The translations under genes and the position numbers were made by a program. DNA of 6,253 nucleotides, taken from NCBI GenBank assembly GCA_020201305.1, contig JAIVHC010000025.1:1-6253 (forward strand). Reading direction: 5' to 3'. The notes under the pieces were generated by a model, which had not been told where the DNA came from, ran no database searches, and was given only the letters and a program-made list of their open reading frames with translations. Below are positions 1 to 5,351 of this stretch, piece after piece. Source of the DNA: Geobacteraceae bacterium. GTDB lineage: Bacteria; Desulfobacterota; Desulfuromonadia; Desulfuromonadales; Desulfuromonadaceae. Every line of letters starts with the position of its first letter. Positions within the stretch are counted from its first letter, which is position 1.

Positions 1-832
1 CAACAATCCCTTTATCCGCAATCCCCATCTCATATATCCGGGACAAAAGGTCGCTATTTACGATGGGCGGATAGAGCTCCTGCCCAACTATCCTGAGGGG
101 GAGACTCCTCCCGCAGAAAAAGACCTGGTAGTGATGCCTGAACCGGAGGAGGAGATCACTATCACCACCAATGCTGATCTCCGCAGCTTTATCAGTGATG
201 CGGCGTTGAAGCGCAGCGGCATGATCGTGGATACCGTGGATAACCGTATTTTGATGACTAAGGATGACGTGGTATTTGTTCAGATGGATGATCAGATGGC
301 GCAGATCGGTTCGGTATATGACCTGTACGAGGTAGGCGATGCGGTTACCCATCCCCACACAAATGCCAAACTCGGGCACAAAATCACCCGCGTCGGTTCT
401 CTGGATCTCAATAGGGCACATAAGCAGGTGTATTCCGGGGTGATCAGCGCAGCGGTGCAGGAGATTGAGCGAGGCACCATTCTATTACCCCATGTGGAGC
501 CTGAAGAGGATATCGTACTCCGCCGCGCCGATAGCGTTATCAATGGTACCATCATTGCGGGACAGCAAAGGCAGTTGTCCTTGGCACAAGGGGATGTGTT
601 TTACGTGGATATGGGAACCGATGCGGGTTTGCAAAGCGGAAATATGCTCACCGTGGTGCGCCCGCGGACAGCGAGTGAACTCGGTTTGCAGGGGGATAAT
701 GTGGAACTCCCTGATACGTTGCTCGGGCGGGCTCTGGTTGTCAAAACGGACACTTCCACGGCAGCGGCTCTGATCCTCAAGGCCGCCGAGCCTATCGTGC
801 GCGGAGATCTGGTATATACAGAAACCGAGTAG
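1..832 (+). CDS. LysM domain-containing protein, 5' truncated by window edge
   Basis: The frame is open from base 2 to the TAG at 830-832, giving 276 visible residues; the start lies outside the window. Visible residues 1-20 are the C-terminal half of a LysM motif, with the typical NPHLIYPGQKVAIY pattern, so the protein probably binds peptidoglycan or another N-acetylglucosamine polymer and acts in the envelope. The missing part should hold the rest of LysM and any signal peptide. A Pro/Glu-rich linker follows (about 29-53). The remaining 200 or so residues have no named domain that I recognise, but appear to contain two diverged copies of one beta-rich unit, about 89-163 and 198-276. Each has a D-V-x-[FY]-V opening, then a G-x-[VM]-x-x-[LV] strand and a late G-x-[ILV]-[LV] strand. 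Proteins of this architecture sit upstream of dprA in Geobacter-type genomes (recollection). The LysM call is firm; the cellular role is unknown. An internal ATG at 134 is not the start, because LysM coding precedes it in frame. Confidence 0.85.
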   Translation, partial: NNPFIRNPHLIYPGQKVAIYDGRIELLPNYPEGETPPAEKDLVVMPEPEEEITITTNADLRSFISDAALKRSGMIVDTVDNRILMTKDDVVFVQMDDQMAQIGSVYDLYEVGDAVTHPHTNAKLGHKITRVGSLDLNRAHKQVYSGVISAAVQEIERGTILLPHVEPEEDIVLRRADSVINGTIIAGQQRQLSLAQGDVFYVDMGTDAGLQSGNMLTVVRPRTASELGLQGDNVELPDTLLGRALVVKTDTSTAAALILKAAEPIVRGDLVYTETE

Positions 833-841
833 GGTAAATAC

Positions 842-888
842 AAAGACGTAAAAAAGGGGTCGGGGACGGCCCTTTTTTTACGTCTTTT
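842..888 (+). terminator. Intrinsic terminator after the LysM gene, probably bidirectional
   Basis: A long hairpin starts 9 bases after the TAG. AAAGACGT at 842-849 pairs with ACGTCTTT at 880-887, the A-run 850-855 pairs with the T-run 873-879 (one extra T bulges), and GGG 856-858 pairs with CCC 870-872. An inner CG/CG pair (861-862 with 867-868) closes a GGGA loop. The outer A and T tracts mean it could stop transcription from either side. It separates the LysM gene from dprA. Confidence 0.88.
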
Positions 889-891
889 GCA

Positions 892-922
892 TTAGCTGTA
901 TGGAATAAATAGCGTATAAAAT
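892..922 (+). promoter_or_regulatory. Candidate dprA promoter region (weak match)
   Basis: Because a terminator precedes dprA, a promoter should lie in 889-940, and this stretch is clearly AT-rich. The best -10-like hexamer is TAAAAT at 917-922 (5 of 6 matches to TATAAT), overlapping TATAAA at 915-920. No good -35 sits at the right distance: TTAGCT at 892-897 is poor, and TTGCAT at 887-892 is too far upstream. Transcription from this -10 would begin almost at the ribosome binding site, which counts against it. The placement is a guess driven by context. Confidence 0.22.
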
Positions 923-927
923 TTTTT

Positions 928-933
928 GGAGGG
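928..933 (+). promoter_or_regulatory. Ribosome binding site that fixes the dprA start
   Basis: GGAGGG lies 7 bases before the GTG at 941. An in-frame TTG at 926 overlaps this Shine-Dalgarno sequence and has none of its own, so GTG 941 is the better start. Confidence 0.8.
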
Positions 934-940
934 TATAACT

Positions 941-2122
941 GTGGATGCGGATCAACTCGCGCTCCTGCGTCTTAACCTAACCAATGGGCTGGGGCGCGCC
1001 ACTCTGATAAAACTCTTACACGCGTATCCGTGCCCTGCTGCGATACTCCAGCATTCGCCTGCACAGTGGGCACACAGGGCCGGCATCAGCACCGCCCGTA
1101 TCGGAGAGATACCCGCTGCGGATGACCCTCTGGTGCTGCGGGGGGTGGAATATATTCGCGAGCATCAGGTAAGGATTCTGAGTATCAACTGTGCGGAATA
1201 TCCGCGTCTATTGCGCGAGATCAGTGATCCTCCCGCGTTGCTGTATGTCAGCGGAGAGCTGAGCACCCGTCCGTGCATTGCCATAGTGGGTTCACGCCGT
1301 GCGACGCGCGATGGAAAGCGCATGGCAAAGGAACTCGGACGCGATCTGGCCAGCGCCGGATTCTGCGTGGTGAGTGGAATGGCCAGCGGAATTGACGGTG
1401 CCGCACATGAAGGCGCACTCAGCGCTGCGGGCGCGGATAAGCCGGGATCCATGAGCACCATGGGGGTACTGGGTGGCGGTATTGATGTGGTTTATCCGCG
1501 CTCCAATGCACATCTGTACCATGGGGTGGGCGCAAGTGGTGCCCTTATCTCCGAATACCCTCCAGGATGTGAGCCGTTGGCTCACCACTTTCCCGGACGT
1601 AACCGCATTATCAGTGCCCTGAGTGCAGCGGTTGTGGTTGTCGAAGCTGCGGCGCGGAGCGGATCGCTGATTACGGCTGAATTTGCCCTGGAACATGGGC
1701 GTGATGTGTTTGCCGTGCCGGGTTCGGTGTACAGCCCTGCAAGTAGCGGTACTCTCCAATTGCTCAAGGATGGAGCGATCATAGTAACCAGTGCTCAGGA
1801 TGTCTTAGATGAATATCGGCGCTATGCGCCTGCAACTACAGCAGGGCAGAATCTCTTCAGTATCTCCGGAGTACCGGAACAAGAGGGGAACGATAACCCG
1901 CAGGGTTCTGCGGGCGGGGGCGATCTCTCTGCGCAGGCAGTGGAAACCCTTGCTCCGGGAGAGAAAAAGGTCTTTATTCTGCTGGGTTCCGACCCCTTGC
2001 ATGTGGACGAGATCGCCGGGGAAAGTGGCTTGACACCCATGGACGTTTCGTCTATCGTTCTGCACCTGGAGCTGCAGGGGCTGGTAAAAGCCCTGCCCGG
2101 AGCCCGCTATATCCGGGCCTGA
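941..2122 (+). CDS. dprA: DNA-processing protein DprA (Smf family)
   Basis: The product has 393 residues from GTG 941, close to the usual 360-390 for the family. DprA binds incoming or recombination single-stranded DNA in the cytoplasm and loads RecA; it is essential for natural transformation where that occurs, but is also widespread in species not known to be competent. An N-terminal helical (SAM-like) region spans roughly 5-60. The Rossmann-like DNA-binding domain shows IVGSR (GSR at 117-119), SGMASGIDGAAH, VLGGGIDVVYP, ISEYPPG, FPGRNRIIS (217-225), SGSLITAEFALEHGR and FAVPGS, all hallmarks of the family. A variable linker (about 300-338) leads to a C-terminal winged-helix domain (about 340-393). 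One oddity is that the loop before VLGGG is about 5 residues longer than in the usual family pattern. The linker DNA also carries a perfect 7-bp hairpin at 1897-1914. smg follows after 22 bases with no terminator between, so the two are probably co-transcribed. Identification is firm; competence in this organism cannot be inferred. Confidence 0.97.
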   Translation: MDADQLALLRLNLTNGLGRATLIKLLHAYPCPAAILQHSPAQWAHRAGISTARIGEIPAADDPLVLRGVEYIREHQVRILSINCAEYPRLLREISDPPALLYVSGELSTRPCIAIVGSRRATRDGKRMAKELGRDLASAGFCVVSGMASGIDGAAHEGALSAAGADKPGSMSTMGVLGGGIDVVYPRSNAHLYHGVGASGALISEYPPGCEPLAHHFPGRNRIISALSAAVVVVEAAARSGSLITAEFALEHGRDVFAVPGSVYSPASSGTLQLLKDGAIIVTSAQDVLDEYRRYAPATTAGQNLFSISGVPEQEGNDNPQGSAGGGDLSAQAVETLAPGEKKVFILLGSDPLHVDEIAGESGLTPMDVSSIVLHLELQGLVKALPGARYIRA

Positions 2123-2144
2123 TACATAAAAAATACAGGTATTT

Positions 2145-2618
2145 ATGACTGTTGTAAGCGAACGCATTTTGCGCATCGTCGGAATCATTGCCACCAGCTT
2201 TTTGAGTGAAGATGATTTTTCCAGCGAAGAGCAGATTGTAGAAAGTCTCCTTTCTGCCGGATTCAAGCAGGATGAAATTGAAGCCGCCTTCGGATGGATT
2301 GAGTCCGTAGCCCTGGAGCCGGATGAGAACCTGGACGCAGAACCGGTTACCATGCCGTTGCGTCTCTTTGCGCCGCAGGAGGAGTTGGTTCTGTCACGGC
2401 GTGCGCGCGGTTACCTTGTGCGCCTGCTGCAACAGGGACTTATCAGCACGGAATTGGCCGAAGAGGTTATTCTGCGTGCGTGCTATCAGGAACGCGACCG
2501 CCTCAGCCTGCGCGAAATAAAGCACATGGTAACGTTGGCCATGGTTGGAGATAGCCAGCACGGCAAACGCCAGATTGACTGCATTGCCGCGGAGAACTGG
2601 CATAAACTTTACCACTGA
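2145..2618 (+). CDS. smg: Smg family protein (DUF494), function unknown
   Basis: The product has 157 residues, which as I recall is the same length as Escherichia coli Smg. Two stretches match the family. Residues 33-55 (ESLLSAGF.. through WIESV) correspond to the E. coli segment ending in ALLWLEKL. Residues 71-135, with LRLFAPQEE, RRARGYLVRLLQQG and LREIKHMVTLAMVG, correspond to the E. coli part with IYTPEE, CRGFLLFLE and the LDDLKWVILMVL region. The protein is predicted to be soluble, largely helical and acidic, with no signal peptide or membrane segment. The molecular function of the family is not established; the name comes only from its position next to smf (dprA). ATG 2145 has a modest AGG (2137-2139) 5 bases upstream. 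The 22-base gap to dprA suggests translation of one message, closed by the terminator right after the stop codon. Family assignment is firm, function unknown. Confidence 0.93.
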   Translation: MTVVSERILRIVGIIATSFLSEDDFSSEEQIVESLLSAGFKQDEIEAAFGWIESVALEPDENLDAEPVTMPLRLFAPQEELVLSRRARGYLVRLLQQGLISTELAEEVILRACYQERDRLSLREIKHMVTLAMVGDSQHGKRQIDCIAAENWHKLYH

Positions 2619-2628
2619 TTGATTGCCC

Positions 2629-2656
2629 GGCTGCTACGTAACGCAGCCTTTTTTTT
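2629..2656 (+). terminator. Intrinsic terminator after smg, just ahead of topA
   Basis: A perfect 6-bp GC-rich stem, GGCTGC (2629-2634) with GCAGCC (2643-2648), has an 8-base loop and is followed at once by eight T (2649-2656). It begins 10 bases after the smg stop codon and ends 35 bases before the topA ATG. Confidence 0.9.
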
Positions 2657-2679
2657 ATCTTGAATCAAAGCTTTCATGC

Positions 2680-2685
2680 AAGGAA
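2680..2685 (+). promoter_or_regulatory. Ribosome binding site that fixes the topA start
   Basis: AAGGAA lies 6 bases before the ATG at 2692. The frame is also open upstream to a TTG at 2623, but that codon lies by the smg terminator hairpin, and the residues it would add do not resemble TopA. Family members begin at the position given by ATG 2692. Confidence 0.8.
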
Positions 2686-2691
2686 CACTTC

Positions 2692-5145
2692 ATGGCTCGT
2701 TCACTGGTTATAGTGGAATCCCCGGCAAAATCGAAAACCATCGAAAAGTTTCTGGGTAAGGATTATAAGGTTATGGCCTCCTACGGGCATGTGCGCGCGT
2801 TGCCGAGCAAGCAGGGCTCGGTGGATGTGGATGCCGGCTTTGTGCCTAAATATCAGGTTCTGCCCGAGAGCGAAAAGCACGTGGAAGCACTGAAGCGCGA
2901 AGCGGCGAAGTGTGAAGAGTTGCTCCTCGCCACTGACCTTGACCGCGAAGGGGAAGCGATTGCCTGGCATCTGCTCCAGGCCTTGAATATCCCCGAAACA
3001 AGCAAAAAACCGGTGGTGAAGCGCGTAACCTTTCACGAGATCACCAAGCCCGCAATTCAGGAGGCGGTCGCCAAACCACATAAAATATCCACCAATCTGG
3101 TGAATGCGCAGCAGGCGCGCTCCATTCTCGATTACCTCTTCGGGTTCACCCTGTCGCCGTTTCTGTGGAAAAAGATCCGCTATGGGCTCTCCGCCGGGCG
3201 TGTGCAGTCGGTGGCATTGCGCCTGATCTGCGAACGCGAAAAGGCGATTGGAGAGTTCAAGCCCAAAGAGTACTGGAGCATTGATGCCTCCATGCTCAGC
3301 ACGCAGGAGAAAAGCTTCAAGGCACATCTGCATGCAGTGGATCACAAAAATCTCAAAAAATTTGATATCGGCAATGAAGAGCAGGCAAAAGCCTATGTAG
3401 AGGCCATTGATGGGCGTGAACTCAAGGTGACTTCGGTACAGTGCAAGGAGAAGAAACGCTCCCCCGCCCCGCCGTTCACCACCAGTACTCTGCAGCAGGA
3501 AGCGAGCCGAAAGCTCGGCTTTTCCGCGCGCAAGACCATGAGCGTGGCGCAGAAACTCTATGAGGGGATCGACATCGGTTCCGGCCCCGTGGGTCTGATC
3601 ACCTATATGCGTACCGACTCCGTGGCGCTTTCCAATATTGCCCTCACCGAAGCGCGCGAACAGATTGTCTCACTCTTCGGCGAGGATTACGCCCTCGATA
3701 AACCGCGGTTTTTCAAGAATAAAGCCAAGAATGCCCAGGAAGCGCACGAAGCGGTGCGCCCCACTTCATTGGAAAACCTTCCGGATAAAATCAAGGGTAA
3801 CCTCACCTCAGATCAGTACAAGCTCTATCGCCTGGTGTGGATGCGAACACTTGCATCACAGATGGCGCTCGCCCGCCTTGACGCTACCACCGTGGACATC
3901 TCTACCCTCGCAGAACAGGGTGATGGTCGCATCTATGCTTTTCGTGCCACAGGGCAGGTGCTGCGTTTTCCCGGTTTTATGAAGCTCTATATCGAGGGTA
4001 CGGACACCGAATCCGACGAAGAGCCGGAGGGGATGCTCCCTCCCCTGCAGGAGAACGACACCATCCAGTGTCAGGAACTTCTCCCCAATCAGCATTTCAC
4101 CCAGCCGCCGCCGCGCTATACTGAGGCAAGCCTGGTAAAGAGCCTCGAAGCTTACGGCATCGGGCGTCCTTCCACCTATGCATCGATCATGAATACCCTG
4201 GTGACGCGGCGCTATGTACGTCTGGAGAAGCGCGCCTTTTACGCCGAGGATGTGGGTCTGGTGGTCAGTGATCTCCTCTCCAACCATTTCACCAAATATG
4301 TGGATTACGACTTTACCGCGAAGTTCGAAGAGGATCTGGATGCAGTATCCCGCGGGGAACAAGAGTGGAAACCCCTGCTCAAATCCTTCTGGGATCCGTT
4401 TGTAAACCTGCTTGAAGAGAAAGATGCCGAGATCAGCAAGTCTGATGTCACCACTGAAGAGACCGATAAGGAGTGCCCCGAATGTGGCAAGAAACTCGTG
4501 GTGAAACTCGGGCGCGCGGGTAAATTTCTCGCCTGCAGTGGTTTCCCTGATTGCCGCCACACCGAGCCTCTGGACGGGAGCGCTAAGGAGGAGCCCGAAG
4601 TCACGGATGAAAAATGTGACAAGTGCGGTGCCCCCATGGTGATCAAGATGGGGCGCTACGGCAAGTTCCTCGCCTGCAGTGCGTATCCGGACTGCAAAAA
4701 CATCCAGCCGCTGGTAAAGCCCAAACCGCTGGATATCAAGTGTCCGGATTGCGATGATGGTGAACTCATGGAGAAGAAAAGCCGCTACGGGAAGATCTTC
4801 TACTCGTGTAATCGCTATCCTAAATGTAAATACGCCCTGTGGGATAAGCCCCTGGAGCAGCCGTGTCCCACGTGCGGTTTTCCCCTGACGGTGGAGAAGA
4901 CCACCAAGCGTGAAGGTACGGTACGCAAGTGCGCGCAGAAGGAATGTGATTTCAAAGAGGTTTTGGTAGAGCCCGAGAAGAAGACCCCTGCAGCCAAAAA
5001 GAGCACGGCAAAAAAAGCCCCGGCGAAGAAGGCAACAGCAAAGAAAAGTCCGGCGAAAAAAACAACGACTACGGCAGCTAAAAGCAAAACTGCGCCCAAA
5101 AAAGGCACCACTAGCAAAAGCACCACAGAGAGCAAAAAAAGCTAG
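2692..5145 (+). CDS. topA: DNA topoisomerase I (type IA, omega protein)
   Basis: The 817-residue enzyme relaxes negative supercoils by nicking one strand through a 5'-phosphotyrosine and passing the other strand, in the nucleoid. The Toprim domain (about 3-115) has VESPAKSKTIEKFLG with Glu9 and the metal-binding DLDREGE at 82-88. The body (about 130-570) carries GRVQSVALRLICERE (169-183), the catalytic motif ITYMRTDS with Tyr305, AHEAVRPT, and GIGRPSTYA (489-497). Four four-cysteine zinc ribbons follow: C595/C598/C615/C621, C642/C645/C662/C668, C684/C687/C706/C712 and C725/C728/C747/C752. The first three have a C-x5-C second half; the fourth has C-x4-C. Residues 763-817 form a tail with 19 lysines in 55 residues, rich in AKK, APAKK and SPAKK units, like histone H1 tails. 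Such basic tails occur in some bacterial TopA proteins and probably aid DNA binding (inference). All key residues are present and the gene is intact. Terminators lie on both sides, so it may be transcribed alone. Confidence 0.98.
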   Translation: MARSLVIVESPAKSKTIEKFLGKDYKVMASYGHVRALPSKQGSVDVDAGFVPKYQVLPESEKHVEALKREAAKCEELLLATDLDREGEAIAWHLLQALNIPETSKKPVVKRVTFHEITKPAIQEAVAKPHKISTNLVNAQQARSILDYLFGFTLSPFLWKKIRYGLSAGRVQSVALRLICEREKAIGEFKPKEYWSIDASMLSTQEKSFKAHLHAVDHKNLKKFDIGNEEQAKAYVEAIDGRELKVTSVQCKEKKRSPAPPFTTSTLQQEASRKLGFSARKTMSVAQKLYEGIDIGSGPVGLITYMRTDSVALSNIALTEAREQIVSLFGEDYALDKPRFFKNKAKNAQEAHEAVRPTSLENLPDKIKGNLTSDQYKLYRLVWMRTLASQMALARLDATTVDISTLAEQGDGRIYAFRATGQVLRFPGFMKLYIEGTDTESDEEPEGMLPPLQENDTIQCQELLPNQHFTQPPPRYTEASLVKSLEAYGIGRPSTYASIMNTLVTRRYVRLEKRAFYAEDVGLVVSDLLSNHFTKYVDYDFTAKFEEDLDAVSRGEQEWKPLLKSFWDPFVNLLEEKDAEISKSDVTTEETDKECPECGKKLVVKLGRAGKFLACSGFPDCRHTEPLDGSAKEEPEVTDEKCDKCGAPMVIKMGRYGKFLACSAYPDCKNIQPLVKPKPLDIKCPDCDDGELMEKKSRYGKIFYSCNRYPKCKYALWDKPLEQPCPTCGFPLTVEKTTKREGTVRKCAQKECDFKEVLVEPEKKTPAAKKSTAKKAPAKKATAKKSPAKKTTTTAAKSKTAPKKGTTSKSTTESKKS

Positions 5146-5174
5146 GCCTGGCGCGCTCATATATTGAATAATCC

Positions 5175-5208
5175 AAAAAGACTGCGCTGCTACTGGCGCG
5201 GTCTTTTT
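5175..5208 (+). terminator. Intrinsic terminator after topA, probably bidirectional
   Basis: AAAAAGAC (5175-5182) pairs with GTCTTTTT (5201-5208), and GCGC (5184-5187) pairs with GCGC (5196-5199), with a T-G wobble between the two blocks and an 8-base loop. The A-run on one side and the T-run on the other would let it work in both directions. It starts 30 bases after the topA stop codon. Confidence 0.87.
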
Positions 5209-5244
5209 AGCTTGCGGGACGGGCCATTGGTGCCAGATCCTGGG

Positions 5245-5319
5245 GTAGGGGCGCATTGCATGCGCCCTCGATTTTGGTTCGCATCAACGCACATAAGGGC
5301 GCATGCAATGCGCCCCTAC
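5245..5319. repeat. Perfect 24-bp inverted repeat, REP/MITE-like element
   Basis: The left arm at 5245-5268 (beginning GTAGGGGCGC) and the right arm at 5296-5319 (ending GCGCCCCTAC) are exact reverse complements over 24 bases, around a 27-base centre (5269-5295). Each arm is itself a hairpin: GGGCGCA and TGCGCCC flank a TTGCA (or TGCAA) loop. The element could therefore form one long stem or two short ones. There is no T-run after it, so it is not a standard terminator, and it has no coding capacity. From memory, repeats with GTAGGGGCG ends occur dispersed in many environmental bacterial genomes; whether this one is multicopy cannot be seen here. It fills most of the spacer between the topA terminator and trmFO. 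Confidence 0.85.
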
Positions 5320-5351
5320 AATAATATAAACCACGACAGGATTTAAATAAA

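Noticed and set aside
926..940. TTG start for dprA adding 5 residues
   Set aside because: It overlaps the Shine-Dalgarno GGAGGG that serves GTG 941 and has no ribosome site of its own.
1292..1759. Open frame of 155 codons on the - strand inside dprA
   Set aside because: It overlaps the most conserved part of DprA and has no ribosome site or family resemblance.
2623..2691. Upstream TTG start for topA adding 23 residues
   Set aside because: The added codons lie over the smg terminator hairpin and its T-run, and TopA homology begins right at ATG 2692, which has a good ribosome site.
2701..3345. Open frame of 214 codons on the - strand opposite the TopA Toprim region
   Set aside because: It is a mirror of a strongly conserved coding region and has no sensible domain pattern.
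3856..5256. Long open frame of 466 codons on the - strand opposite topA
   Set aside because: It lies opposite a complete, highly conserved topA, runs through the topA terminator, shows no recognisable family and is explained by topA codon bias and its Lys/Ala-rich tail.
5245..5319. Reading the inverted repeat as a CRISPR remnant or a terminator
   Set aside because: There is only one inverted pair rather than regularly spaced direct repeats, and no T-run follows the stem.
5209..5351. tRNA, small RNA gene or hidden small ORF in the topA-trmFO spacer
   Set aside because: No cloverleaf or T-loop motif is visible, and the short frames here simply run through the terminator and repeat without a supported start.
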